Part shown: piece after piece, positions 8,382 to 16,439 of the stretch | Layout of the letters: each line of letters opens with the position of its first letter | How positions within the stretch are numbered: position 1 is the stretch's first letter | Assembly (NCBI GenBank): GCA_050999295.1 | Contig: JBPCPI010000176.1 | Location: 1-35,280, forward strand | Direction of reading: 5' to 3' | DNA: 35,280 nucleotides | Source of the DNA: JACCQS01 sp050999295 | GTDB taxonomy: Bacteria; Actinomycetota; Actinomycetes; Mycobacteriales; Geodermatophilaceae | The notes under the pieces: generated by a model | What the model saw: the letters and a program-made list of their open reading frames with translations, nothing else | Told to the model about the DNA's origin: nothing | Database searches by the model: none | Program-made: the position numbers and the translations under genes

Positions 8382-9896
8382 TCATCGGAGCGGGATCTCC
8401 TGCAGCAATGGATGTCCGCGGCGGGAGTCGAGTGCTGACTCGACGGCTGCGGCCACGCGATAGCAACGATCGTCGGCCAACGCGGGAGCCATGACTTGCA
8501 GCCCGACCGGCAACCCGTCGGACAGGCCCGATGGCACCGAAATGGCCGGTGTCCCAGCCAGGCTGGCTGGCAGCGTGCACAGATCGGCGGCATACATCGC
8601 GAGCGGGTCGTCGGTGCGCGCCCCCAGCGGGAAGGCGACGGTCGGCGTGCTCGGAGAAACCAGAACGTCGGCGTGCTCGAAAGCGGCGGCGAAGTCCCGG
8701 CTGATCAGCGTACGGACCTTCTGCGCCTGCCCGTAGTAAGCCTCGTAGTAGCCGCTGGATAGCGCGTACGTCCCGATCATTATGCGGCGCTTGACCTCCG
8801 CGCCGAATCCCGCCTGACGCGTTAGCGCCATCACCTCATCGAGGCCGCGGTTCCCATCGTCTCCCACGCGCAGGCCGTACCGGACGGCGTCGAACCGGGC
8901 CAGGTTGGAGGACGCCTCACTGGGTGCGATCAGGTAGTAGGCGGCCAGGGCATACCCGAAATGGGGGCAGGACACCTCTACGGCCTCGGCACCCATCTCG
9001 GCTAGTAGCTGCACGGCATCGCCGACGCTGGACAGGACCCCCGGTTCGTATCCGTCGGCGAAGCCCGGGCCACCGAGTTCGCGGACGACTCCTACCCGCA
9101 GCCCCCGTAGATCACCATCCGAACCTGCCCGCGCCGCGGCGACCACGGGTGGAACCGGCGCCGGGATCGAGGTCGAGTCGGCCGGGTCGTGCCCGGCGAT
9201 CGCCTCATGCAGCAGCGCAGTGTCCAGCACCGTACGGCCGAGGGGTCCGGCCTGATCCAGGCTCGAGGAGAATGCGATCAGTCCGTAGCGGCTGACCCCG
9301 CCATAGGTCGGCTTGTGCCCGACCAGGCCGGTCACGGCAGCGGGTTGCCGGATCGAGCCGCCGGTGTCGGTGCCGATACCCAGTGCTGCCAGGCCGCCGG
9401 CCACCGCCGCGCTGGAGCCGCCCGAGGACCCGCCGGGGATCCGTTCGAGATCCCAGGGATTGTGCGAGGGACCGAAGCCGGAGTTCTCGGTGGAGGAGCC
9501 CATCGCGAACTCGTCCATGTTGGTCTTTCCGAGAATGACGATCCCGGCGGCCTTGATCCGCGTCGTGATCGTCGCGTCGTACGGCGGGATCCAGCCGGCC
9601 AGGATCTTGGACCCGCTGGTGGTCTCGACACCCTTGGTGACCACGACATCCTTCAGCGCCAGCGGGACTCCGGCCAGCGGCCCCAGTGCCTTCCCGGCCG
9701 CGCGCCGGTCGTCGACGGCCCTGGCCGAGGCCAGCGCGCCGTCGGCGTCGACCCGCAGAAAGGCGTGCAGCGCACCATCGTCGGAGGCGATCCGATCCAG
9801 GTACGCCCGGGTCACCTCGACGGCACTTGCCTCGCCAGAGGCGATCAGGGCAGCGAGCTGTCCGGCCGTACGAGCGGTCAGCGTGACGCTCTTCAT
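8382..9896 (-). CDS. gatA: Glutamyl-tRNA(Gln) amidotransferase subunit A
   Basis: 504 aa, the usual length. This amidase-signature protein hydrolyses Gln and passes ammonia to GatB. The Ser-cis-Ser-Lys triad is visible: Lys82 in LALKDVV, the cis-Ser at 157 in PGGSSGGSS, and nucleophile Ser181 in GTDTGGSIRQPA, each three residues on from the well-known S. aureus positions. Also seen are GKTNMDEFAMGSSTENS and VGHKPTYGGVSRYGL. The start ATG 9896 overlaps the stop of an upstream 13-codon mini-ORF as ATGA and follows GGAGGAG closely, so translation is probably coupled to upstream reading. Confidence 0.97.
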   Translation of the reverse strand: MKSVTLTARTAGQLAALIASGEASAVEVTRAYLDRIASDDGALHAFLRVDADGALASARAVDDRRAAGKALGPLAGVPLALKDVVVTKGVETTSGSKILAGWIPPYDATITTRIKAAGIVILGKTNMDEFAMGSSTENSGFGPSHNPWDLERIPGGSSGGSSAAVAGGLAALGIGTDTGGSIRQPAAVTGLVGHKPTYGGVSRYGLIAFSSSLDQAGPLGRTVLDTALLHEAIAGHDPADSTSIPAPVPPVVAAARAGSDGDLRGLRVGVVRELGGPGFADGYEPGVLSSVGDAVQLLAEMGAEAVEVSCPHFGYALAAYYLIAPSEASSNLARFDAVRYGLRVGDDGNRGLDEVMALTRQAGFGAEVKRRIMIGTYALSSGYYEAYYGQAQKVRTLISRDFAAAFEHADVLVSPSTPTVAFPLGARTDDPLAMYAADLCTLPASLAGTPAISVPSGLSDGLPVGLQVMAPALADDRCYRVAAAVESALDSRRGHPLLQEIPLR

Positions 9897-9934
9897 TTCT
9901 CCTCCGCGGCGAAGAGTGCGTCGTCGGTGTTCAT
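9893..9934 (-). CDS. Mini-ORF 2, 13 codons, coupled to gatA
   Basis: ATG 9934 to TGA 9893 encodes MNTDDALFAAEEK. Its ATG overlaps the stop of mini-ORF 1 as ATGA, and its stop overlaps the gatA start as ATGA. It contains its own GGAGGAG, which serves as the gatA ribosome-binding site. Whether the peptide matters or only the translation relay does is unknown. It is the downstream copy of a 38-base tandem duplication. Confidence 0.5.
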   Translation of the reverse strand: MNTDDALFAAEEK

Positions 9935-9967
9935 TTCTCCTCCGCGGAGAAGAGTGCGTCGTCGGTG
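9893..9967. repeat. 38-bp tandem duplication between gatC and gatA
   Basis: Two 37-base copies (9893–9929 and 9931–9967) with one mismatch (C/A in the GCGGNGAAG part), period 38. Each unit contains an ATGA start-stop overlap preceded by GGAGGAG. The duplication therefore doubles a complete translational-coupling module rather than random sequence. Confidence 0.9.
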
Positions 9968-9975
9968 GCCGTCAT
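9931..9975 (-). CDS. Mini-ORF 1, 14 codons, coupled to gatC
   Basis: ATG 9975 to TGA 9931 encodes MTATDDALFSAEEK. The ATG overlaps the gatC stop (ATGA), and its stop overlaps the start of mini-ORF 2 (ATGA). It is nearly identical to mini-ORF 2 apart from the first residues and one Ser/Ala change. The GGAGGAG near its 3' end can serve as ribosome-binding site for mini-ORF 2. Confidence 0.5.
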   Translation of the reverse strand: MTATDDALFSAEEK

Positions 9976-10271
9976 GCCGGCTCGCTCAGGATCCGGGGGA
10001 CTCGGAACCGTCCGCCCTCGGCCGCGGGGGCCGCGGCGAGAACGTCCTCAGGAAGCAGGGACGGGACGAGCTCGTCCGGACGGGTGATATTGGTCAGCGG
10101 CACAGCATGCGTCGTCGGTGGGATGTCATCAGCGGCGACGTCGGCAACGTGGGCCACCGAGGCGAGGATGACATCGAGCTGACCGACGAAGATGTCTAGT
10201 TCCTCCTCGGTGACCGCCAGCCGCGCCAGGTGTGCGAGGTGCGCCACGTCTTCGCGGGAGATGGCGGTCAT
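9972..10271 (-). CDS. gatC: Glutamyl-tRNA(Gln) amidotransferase subunit C
   Basis: 99 aa from ATG 10271, the family's normal length; the frame is open to 10424, but the extension does not resemble GatC. The sequence begins MTAISREDVAHLAHLARLAV and continues EELDIFVGQLDVILASVAHV, then PPTTHAVPLTNITRPDEL and ends GGRFRVPRIL. These are the N-terminal helices and extended C-terminal belt by which GatC holds GatA and GatB together. It is first gene of the gat operon. Its TGA overlaps the ATG of a mini-ORF (ATGA). The upstream Shine-Dalgarno is weak. Confidence 0.95.
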   Translation of the reverse strand: MTAISREDVAHLAHLARLAVTEEELDIFVGQLDVILASVAHVADVAADDIPPTTHAVPLTNITRPDELVPSLLPEDVLAAAPAAEGGRFRVPRILSEPA

Positions 10272-10533
10272 GCGGAAGCGGCCATGCAGAAACGAACTCC
10301 TCAAGTCGCGGAGGGAGATGACCTGCCCCGAATTAGGTTTGCGGCGGCCCTGACTGGTCGAGTTTATGAGAAGCCGTCTCGCACCGCCGACGCGGTACTG
10401 CCGGTCACGGCCTGACCGGCTCACGTCGACTCACAACACAGCCGAAACATCCGTCTGGCACTGTGGCGGCTGCACCAGTGACCGCTGCCCGCACTCATCA
10501 AACGTCGACATCAGCTGAGGGATCGCCAGGGCC
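10272..10533. promoter_or_regulatory. Divergent intergenic region gatC / ACT gene
   Basis: 262 bases with no gene. It must hold promoters for the gat operon (minus) and for the ACT-domain gene (plus). A TAAACT-like -10 is present on the minus strand about 100 bases before gatC, but no convincing -35. No riboswitch or T-box was recognised. Confidence 0.35.
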
Positions 10534-11211
10534 ATGTCCTATCTCCTGCGCGTCGTAGTCCCGGATCGCCCCGGGATGCTCGGTGCGCTCGCGGTCTCTC
10601 TCGGCGGGTCCGGTGCGGACATCGTCAGCATCGACGTCGTCCAACGCTCGGACGGCGAAGCGATCGACGACATCGTCGTCGAGTTGCCCCCGGGCGGGCT
10701 CCCCGACGGACTGATCACGGCCGCCCGATCCGTCGAGGGCGTGTCGGTGGAGTCGGTTCGGCCGTTCTCCGGAACGCTGGACACCCATCGCGAGCTGGCC
10801 CTCGTCGAAGCATTGGCCGGATCCGGAAGCGGTGTCGCCCAGCTGCTTGCCGACGAGCTCCCCCGCATCTTTCGGGCGAGTTGGTCCCTGCTCGTCGGCT
10901 GCCCTCCGCCGTACGAGGGCACCTCGACGGTCATCGCCGCCAGCGCGGCCGCCCCGGAGATCGTGGCTGAAGAGGTGGAGAAGTTCCCGTGGTGCCCGAT
11001 GACGTCGCCGACCCTGCTCGATCCGGAGGCCGACGGCGTACCGCCGGTCTTCGCCCTGCTCGGCACGGAACTGATGGGCGCACCCATGGGTAATGCCCGC
11101 CAGGTGGTCCTGGTGGGCCGTGGCGGCGGGCCTGCGTTCCTGCGTTCGGAACTACTCCGGCTGGCTCACCTGGTCGGCATCGCGGCCACCGTGGCAGCCA
11201 TCGACACCTGA
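10534..11211 (+). CDS. ACT-domain amino-acid-binding protein
   Basis: 225 aa. Residues ~1–75 are an ACT domain: a first strand YLLRVVVPDRPGMLGALAVSL with the R/DRPGML loop that binds a small ligand, a second strand GADIVSIDVVQR, and DDIVVELPPG. The remainder (from RELALVEALAGS) is a second conserved part without an obvious catalytic motif, ending in FLRSELLRLAHLVGIAATVAAI. The gene between ligA and gatC in M. tuberculosis is of the same type. It is probably a cytoplasmic sensor of an amino acid; ligand and partner are unknown. It is divergent from gatC by 262 bases and convergent with ligA, with only 12 bases between stops. Confidence 0.88.
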   Translation: MSYLLRVVVPDRPGMLGALAVSLGGSGADIVSIDVVQRSDGEAIDDIVVELPPGGLPDGLITAARSVEGVSVESVRPFSGTLDTHRELALVEALAGSGSGVAQLLADELPRIFRASWSLLVGCPPPYEGTSTVIAASAAAPEIVAEEVEKFPWCPMTSPTLLDPEADGVPPVFALLGTELMGAPMGNARQVVLVGRGGGPAFLRSELLRLAHLVGIAATVAAIDT

Positions 11212-11223
11212 GCGCGTCCAGGC

Positions 11224-13344
11224 TCAGGCCGAGCCGACGGAGGCGACCTCGGCAGCGGCCTGAATGCCCTGATCGAGCAGGACCTGGAAGCCCGCTTCGT
11301 CCAGGATCGGGACCTTGAGCGCGATCGCCTTGTCGTACTTCGATCCGCCCGGATTGTCCCCGGCGATGACGAAGTCCGTCTTCTTGGACACCGAGCCGGT
11401 GACCTTCCCGCCTCGTGCCTGCACGGCCTCTGTCGCCGAATCCCGGCTGTAGTTGGCCAAGGACCCGGTAACCACGACGGTCACCCCATCCAGAGGTCGA
11501 GGACCCTCGTCGCTGCGTTCCTCGGCCAGCGCTACGCCAGCCGCCCGCCACTTCTCGACGAGGTCGCGGTGCCAGTCGACGGCGAACCATTCTACGACCG
11601 CTTGTGCGATGGTCGGGCCGACTCCCTCCGCAGCGGCCAACTGTTCCTGCGAAGCCGCGGCGATGGCATCGATCGAGCCGAACTCCCGCGCGAGGGCCTG
11701 TGCCGCGGTCGGCCCCGCGTGCCGGATCGAGAGTCCAACCAGCACTCGCCACAGCGGCTGGTTCTTCGCGGTGTCGAGGTTGGCCAGCAACTTGGCGCCG
11801 TTGGCCGACAACGTGCCGTCTTTCTTGGTGAACAGCGGGCAGCGGATCAACTGCTCCTCGTCCAGGGAGAAGATGTCGCCCTCGTCGTGGACCAGTCCGG
11901 CGTCGAGCAGGGCAATAGCTGCCTCGTACCCGAGCACCTCGATGTCGAACGCGCCGCGCCCGGCCACATGGAAGATCCGCTCCCGCAACTGCGCCGGGCA
12001 GGAGCGAGCATTCGGGCATCGGATGTCTGCGTCACCCTCCTTCTGCGGTGCCAATCTCGTGCCGCACTCAGGACACACCGTCGGCATCTCGAAGACACGC
12101 TCGGAGCCGTCTCGCAGTGCCACCACTGGGCCGAGGATCTCCGGGATGACATCGCCTGCCTTGCGCAGAACCACGGTGTCGCCGATCAGCACGCCCTTGC
12201 GGGTCACCTCGGAGGCGTTGTGCAGGGTGGCCATGCTCACCGTGGAGCCGGCGACCAGCACCGGTTCCATGACGCCGTACGGCGTGACCCGTCCCGTCCT
12301 GCCCACGTTGACCCGGATGTCGAGCAGCTTGGTGTTGACCTCCTCGGGTGGGTACTTGAATGCGATCGCCCACCGCGGAGCGCGGCTGGTCGATCCCAGC
12401 CGGCGCTGCAGATCGATCTGGTCGATTTTGATCACGACGCCGTCGATCTCGTGCTCGACGCTGTGCCGATCCTTCTCGTAGCGCTTGATGTAGTCCTGCA
12501 CCCCGGCCAGGTCATCGAAGATGTCGTAGCGCTCGCTCGTCGGTAGGCCCCAGGCTTTGAGCACCTCGTAGGACTCCGACTGCCGGCCGAACTCGAACCC
12601 GCGCCGCGCCCCGACGCCATGCAAGAGCAAGCGCAGGGGCCGGCTCGCGGTGATCTTCGGATCCTTCTGCCGCAGCGAGCCAGCCGCTGCGTTACGGGGG
12701 TTCGCGAACGGCGCCTTTCCGCCTGCGACCAGGCTCTCGTTGAGCTGGCGGAAGCCCTCGACCGGGAAATAGACCTCGCCGCGTACCTCTATCAGTTCGG
12801 GGATGTCCTCCCCGGTCAGTGTGCTCGGGACGTTGTCCAGGGTCTTCACATTGGCGGTGACGTCCTCGCCGGTCCGGCCGTCCCCTCGGGTCGCGGCCCG
12901 GATCAGGCGCCCGTTCTGATAGACCAGGGCGATCGCCAGTCCGTCGATCTTCAGCTCGCACAGGTAGGTCGGATCCGTCGCTCCCTCGCGCTCGGCTCGG
13001 GCGGCCCAGGAGCCGAGTTCGGCGTCAGTGAACGCGTTGTCCAGGCTCTGCATCCGTTCCAGGTGGTCGACGGGAGTGAACAGGGTGGAATAGACCGCGC
13101 CCACCTTCTGGGTCGGCGAGTCCGGGGTGACCAGGCCTGGATGGGCCTCCTCGAGCGCCCGCAGCTTTGCCATCAGGGCGTCGTACTCACCGTCGCTGAT
13201 CGTCGGCGCATCGGTCACGTGATAGCGGAACAGATGCTCATCCAGCTCACGAACCAACTCCGCGTGCAACGCGCGGAGTTCTGCCGGTATCTCGGATGCC
13301 GTCCCCCCATCCGACGCAGTCACTTCGTCCTGAGGAGTTTCCAC
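11224..13344 (-). CDS. ligA: NAD-dependent DNA ligase LigA
   Basis: 706 aa from GTG 13344. It seals nicks in replication and repair using NAD+. The domains are in order: an Ia domain (HLFRYHVTDAPTISDGEYD) and the nucleotidyltransferase domain with active-site Lys132 in CELKIDGLAI. The OB fold follows (GRTGRVTPYGVMEPVLVAGS), then the zinc finger (CPECGT ... CPNARSCPAQ), helix-hairpin-helix repeats (AAAEGVGPTIAQAVVEWF) and a C-terminal BRCT domain from ~615 (LDGVTVVVTGSLANYSRDSA, GGSKYDKA). All family landmarks are intact. It is convergent with the ACT-domain gene. Confidence 0.98.
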   Translation of the reverse strand: METPQDEVTASDGGTASEIPAELRALHAELVRELDEHLFRYHVTDAPTISDGEYDALMAKLRALEEAHPGLVTPDSPTQKVGAVYSTLFTPVDHLERMQSLDNAFTDAELGSWAARAEREGATDPTYLCELKIDGLAIALVYQNGRLIRAATRGDGRTGEDVTANVKTLDNVPSTLTGEDIPELIEVRGEVYFPVEGFRQLNESLVAGGKAPFANPRNAAAGSLRQKDPKITASRPLRLLLHGVGARRGFEFGRQSESYEVLKAWGLPTSERYDIFDDLAGVQDYIKRYEKDRHSVEHEIDGVVIKIDQIDLQRRLGSTSRAPRWAIAFKYPPEEVNTKLLDIRVNVGRTGRVTPYGVMEPVLVAGSTVSMATLHNASEVTRKGVLIGDTVVLRKAGDVIPEILGPVVALRDGSERVFEMPTVCPECGTRLAPQKEGDADIRCPNARSCPAQLRERIFHVAGRGAFDIEVLGYEAAIALLDAGLVHDEGDIFSLDEEQLIRCPLFTKKDGTLSANGAKLLANLDTAKNQPLWRVLVGLSIRHAGPTAAQALAREFGSIDAIAAASQEQLAAAEGVGPTIAQAVVEWFAVDWHRDLVEKWRAAGVALAEERSDEGPRPLDGVTVVVTGSLANYSRDSATEAVQARGGKVTGSVSKKTDFVIAGDNPGGSKYDKAIALKVPILDEAGFQVLLDQGIQAAAEVASVGSA

Positions 13345-13710
13345 GAGCAGACGTTAGCGACCGCACACGACGATCTGACGACGACGATTGACTTTCCCGT
13401 TGCGCATCATGCTTGTCCGGTTGTTCCGGCTATACGTATCCCATTGGGAGCTGACCATTAGTAGCTGTGACGAGTGTTTCCCATGAGGCGCCTGGGGTTG
13501 CCGCTTCGGAGCTTGTCTGGCTACCCTTTCCTGGGAACGAGGCAGACCCTCGTTGTGCCCGCACCTGGGCGGCCACGGTGCTCGTTTCGTGCAATGTTGC
13601 TGGGTGGGATTCACAGTGGAGATCACCATGGGCCGCAAGCCCCCTGCCCGAGCCTGCGGCGAGTTCCGGCTCGATCTGATACTCGGCGCCACGCCGTTTC
13701 GCCCACGCTG
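13345..13710. promoter_or_regulatory. Intergenic region upstream of ligA and the anchored protein
   Basis: 366 bases between divergent genes. The frame of the downstream gene stays open through most of it, but the translation is unlike a protein start and has no plausible Shine-Dalgarno. I see no RNA gene, repeat or operator. It probably holds the ligA promoter on one strand and that of the anchored protein on the other; no confident -10/-35 pair. Confidence 0.3.
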
Positions 13711-14304
13711 ATGACCCGTCACCGTGAGCTCACCGCGTACCAGTACGCCCAGGACCGAAAGGCCCTCCTGGGAGTCGTTGTCTTGATCTTGTTACTGTTC
13801 TTACTCGACCGCTGCGCCTTCGACCCCGACCGCGACGGGATCGCGCTTGCCGAGATGGCCGCCCTCGGAACAGCCTCGACATCGTCGACGTCCCCGTCGA
13901 CCGAGTCTCCGCCCGCGGATCCGGGATCCGATGGGACACTCACCGCCGGTGGCACGTCACTGCTACCGCTATCTGAGGCGGCGGCGGCCGACGGCAGCCT
14001 CGCCGGGTACGTGGGAGAGCCAGCGCTCGGATCGGAAGTGACCGTATGGTCCGTTCCGGCCGACGAGGGGTTCTGGGTCGGTATCAGTGACACCGACCGG
14101 GTCTGGGTTCAGCTGATCGGCTCGGGCGAGTCCCCGTACGCGGTACGCGCGGGCGACACCGTGTCCTTCGACGGCGTAGTCGTGGCTCACGGTGCCGACT
14201 TCCCTAGCCGAGTCGGCGTCGGGACAGACGAGGGCGCCAACCTGCTCGCTGCTCAGGGCGCGCATATCGAGGTCCAGATGGACCAGCTCATCCTTCGCAA
14301 GTAG
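13711..14304 (+). CDS. Membrane-anchored extracytoplasmic protein of unknown function
   Basis: 197 aa from ATG 13711 (MTRHRELTAYQYAQDRKALL). A single transmembrane helix (LLGVVVLILLLFLLDRC) is at ~19–35. A Ser/Thr/Pro-rich linker follows, and then from ~90 a beta-rich globular domain (LAGYVGEPALGSEVTVWSVP, DEGFWVGISDTDRVWVQLIG, VRAGDTVSFDGVVVAHG). The domain looks like an OB/SH3-like fold, with no catalytic motif. It probably faces the outside with an N-terminal cytoplasmic tail. No Shine-Dalgarno is evident. It is convergent with the MetE-like gene, 18 bases apart, and lies between ligA and the sulfur cluster. Confidence 0.68.
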   Translation: MTRHRELTAYQYAQDRKALLGVVVLILLLFLLDRCAFDPDRDGIALAEMAALGTASTSSTSPSTESPPADPGSDGTLTAGGTSLLPLSEAAAADGSLAGYVGEPALGSEVTVWSVPADEGFWVGISDTDRVWVQLIGSGESPYAVRAGDTVSFDGVVVAHGADFPSRVGVGTDEGANLLAAQGAHIEVQMDQLILRK

Positions 14305-14322
14305 GGGGCCCGGGGTTGGTTG

Positions 14323-15321
14323 TCAGTCGGCGGCAAGTTGGCGGCCGGCAGCCTGCAGGTGGGTCATACCCGCCAGCGCATAGGCCGGACTCGCTCCGGC
14401 CAGCCCGCAGGACGGCGTCAGCGTGACGATGCCCGGGAGGTTCTCCGGGTCGAACCCCAGCCGGCGCCACCACGACCGCAGCCGATCCGCAGTCTCCAGC
14501 GGCGTGGGGAGAGTCGTATCGGTGCCCGGCACTACACCGAGCAGGAGAGCCGTCCCAGTCTCGATTGCCACGCCCAACTCGTCCTGATCAAGGGTCAGGT
14601 TGAGGTCGAGGCTGAGCGCGTCCGGCCCCGTCCGGCGGAGCAGTTCGATCGGGGTGTCGCTCGCGCAGCAGTGCACGATCGTCGGCGACTGCCCCGCAGC
14701 CCCCAGTACGGTCCTGAGCGCGGCCTCGACGACTGGTTCCTCGATCGCCTGGAGCCGGCCGAAACCACTGGCCGTCTGCACGCCGCCTCGCAACACGGCA
14801 GGCAGGCTGGGTTCGTCCAGCGCAACGACCAGGTCGGCGTGCGGCATCGCTCGGGTGACCTCGCCCAGGTGCTCGGCCAGACCAGCGGCCAGCGACTCAG
14901 TGATGTCCCTAGTCGCCCCTGGATCGGCCACTGCCTTGTCGCCGCGGTGCAGTTCGACTCCAGCGGCAAGAGTCCACGGACCGGCGAGCTGGATCTTGAA
15001 CCAGCCCTGGTAGTCCCCAGCCTCCTGGGCGAGGGCTTCGAGGTCGCGCGCCCAGAGGTCCCGCGTCCGGCGCAGGTCCATGCCTGGCCGTGATACGAAC
15101 CGCCAGCCACTGGGCTGTAGATCCACGGGCAGGTCGAGCAAGAGCCCCGCACCCCGGCCGATGAGGTCCGCGCCCGGCCCACGCGCCGGGAGTTCGGGCA
15201 GATGCGGCCCGTCCGGGAGTGCGTCCAGCACCTGCCGGACAGCGGCGACCGGGTCAGTCCCTGGAAGGGATCCGATCCCGGTCGCCGGTGGCCAGCCGGG
15301 TCGAGTTGAGTCCGGTTTCAC
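14323..15321 (-). CDS. MetE-like (cobalamin-independent methionine synthase C-terminal type) protein
   Basis: 332 aa from GTG 15321, whose GTGA overlaps the mnmA stop. The sequence begins with the family's opening (RPGWPPATGIGSLPGTDPVA). The zinc-ligand motif of MetE is present as HCCASD (His-x-Cys), and the second cysteine as TPSCGLAG near the C-terminus. DLVVALDEPSLP and DALSLDLNL correspond to barrel strands. Only the C-terminal TIM barrel is present; the N-terminal barrel of full MetE (about 750 aa) is missing. Such short proteins are conserved downstream of mnmA in actinobacteria (one lies near ligA in M. tuberculosis), but the methyl donor and acceptor are unknown. The location after cysteine desulfurase and mnmA suggests a thiol methyl-transfer role. 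Confidence 0.85.
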   Translation of the reverse strand: MKPDSTRPGWPPATGIGSLPGTDPVAAVRQVLDALPDGPHLPELPARGPGADLIGRGAGLLLDLPVDLQPSGWRFVSRPGMDLRRTRDLWARDLEALAQEAGDYQGWFKIQLAGPWTLAAGVELHRGDKAVADPGATRDITESLAAGLAEHLGEVTRAMPHADLVVALDEPSLPAVLRGGVQTASGFGRLQAIEEPVVEAALRTVLGAAGQSPTIVHCCASDTPIELLRRTGPDALSLDLNLTLDQDELGVAIETGTALLLGVVPGTDTTLPTPLETADRLRSWWRRLGFDPENLPGIVTLTPSCGLAGASPAYALAGMTHLQAAGRQLAAD

Positions 15322-16415
15322 GTACGCGATGCGCCGGTCAGCACCCGATTGGCTGACTCGATCCGGGCGGCCCCGAGGACGACGTCGGCCCCGGGTCCGC
15401 CGTAGAACACCGCGGTCTGGCCCGCGGCGATTCCCCGCTGATGGTGGTGCAGGTTGACCTCGGTGTGCGTCGGATGCGCCGTGACCGTCGCTGGGCTGGT
15501 CATGCCGTGCGCGCGAAGTTGCACCGTGCACTCGAAGGACTCCCCCGGCGCGACATCGGCGTGCCAGACCGGCATCCCGGTCCGGATGAAGCCGATCTCC
15601 AATGCTTCGCCGGGACCGACGCGGACGGTGTTGTCGGCGACTGACAGGGACAGCACGTAGCGCGGTTTCCCGTCGGCAGCCGGGACGCCGAGACTGAGTC
15701 CACGTCGCTGCCCGACCGTGAAGCCGTGCGCCCCGCCGTGCTGGCCGACCACCGTTCCGGTCTCGTCGACGATGTTGCCCGGCTGGGTTCCCAGGTGCTG
15801 GCCGAGGAATCCCCGGGTGTCACCGTCGGCGATGAAGCAGATGTCATGGGAGTCGGGCTTGTTCGCGACCAGGAGTCCGCGGCGGGCCGCCTCCCGGCGT
15901 ACCTCGTCCTTGGTCATCTCTCCGAGCGGGAACACCGCCAGCCCAAGCTGGCGCTCGGTGAGCGTCGCGAGGACGTAGGACTGGTCCTTGATCTCGTCCA
16001 CGGACCGACGCAGAACGCCGTGCTCGAGCCGGGCGTGGTGGCCGGTGACGACGCCGTCGAAGCCGAGGGCCACAGCCCGGTCCAGGACCGCCGCGAACTT
16101 GATCTGCTCGTTGCATCGCACGCACGGGTTCGGCGTCCGGCCGGCGGCGTACTCGGCCACGAAATCGTCGACGACCTCGGCCCGGAATCGTTCGGCGAGA
16201 TCCCAGATGTAGAACGGGATCCCGAGGACGTCGGCGACGCGGCGGGCGTCGTTCGCGTCCTCGACGGTGCAACATCCGCGAGATCCGGTCCGCGCGCCAT
16301 CCGGCGTACTGGCCAGAGCCAGGTGGATACCGGTCACGGCATGCCCGGCCTCGACCATCAGGGCGGCTGCGACCGCCGAGTCGACGCCACCGCTCATCGC
16401 GGCGATCACATTCAT
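15318..16415 (-). CDS. mnmA: tRNA-specific 2-thiouridylase MnmA
   Basis: 365 aa. MnmA adenylates U34 of tRNA-Lys/Glu/Gln and inserts sulfur. Seen: the PP-loop SGGVDS at 8–13; catalytic Cys98 in NPCVRCNEQIKF and Cys193 in PDSHDICFIADGDTRGFL, the pair used to form the persulfide; VTGHHAR; the central domain FTVGQRRGLSLG; and a C-terminal beta-barrel. It starts at ATG 16415 with AGGGATCAGG upstream, 24 bases after the cysteine desulfurase stop, the likely sulfur donor. Its stop overlaps the MetE-like start by four bases. Confidence 0.97.
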   Translation of the reverse strand: MNVIAAMSGGVDSAVAAALMVEAGHAVTGIHLALASTPDGARTGSRGCCTVEDANDARRVADVLGIPFYIWDLAERFRAEVVDDFVAEYAAGRTPNPCVRCNEQIKFAAVLDRAVALGFDGVVTGHHARLEHGVLRRSVDEIKDQSYVLATLTERQLGLAVFPLGEMTKDEVRREAARRGLLVANKPDSHDICFIADGDTRGFLGQHLGTQPGNIVDETGTVVGQHGGAHGFTVGQRRGLSLGVPAADGKPRYVLSLSVADNTVRVGPGEALEIGFIRTGMPVWHADVAPGESFECTVQLRAHGMTSPATVTAHPTHTEVNLHHHQRGIAAGQTAVFYGGPGADVVLGAARIESANRVLTGASRT

Positions 16416-16439
16416 GCCTGATCCCTGCTCAGCGCGGAA

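Noticed and set aside
13474..13710. Open frame extending the anchored protein by 79 residues upstream
   Set aside because: The translation is unlike a protein start, lacks a Shine-Dalgarno, and the normal N-terminus MTRHRELT begins at 13711.
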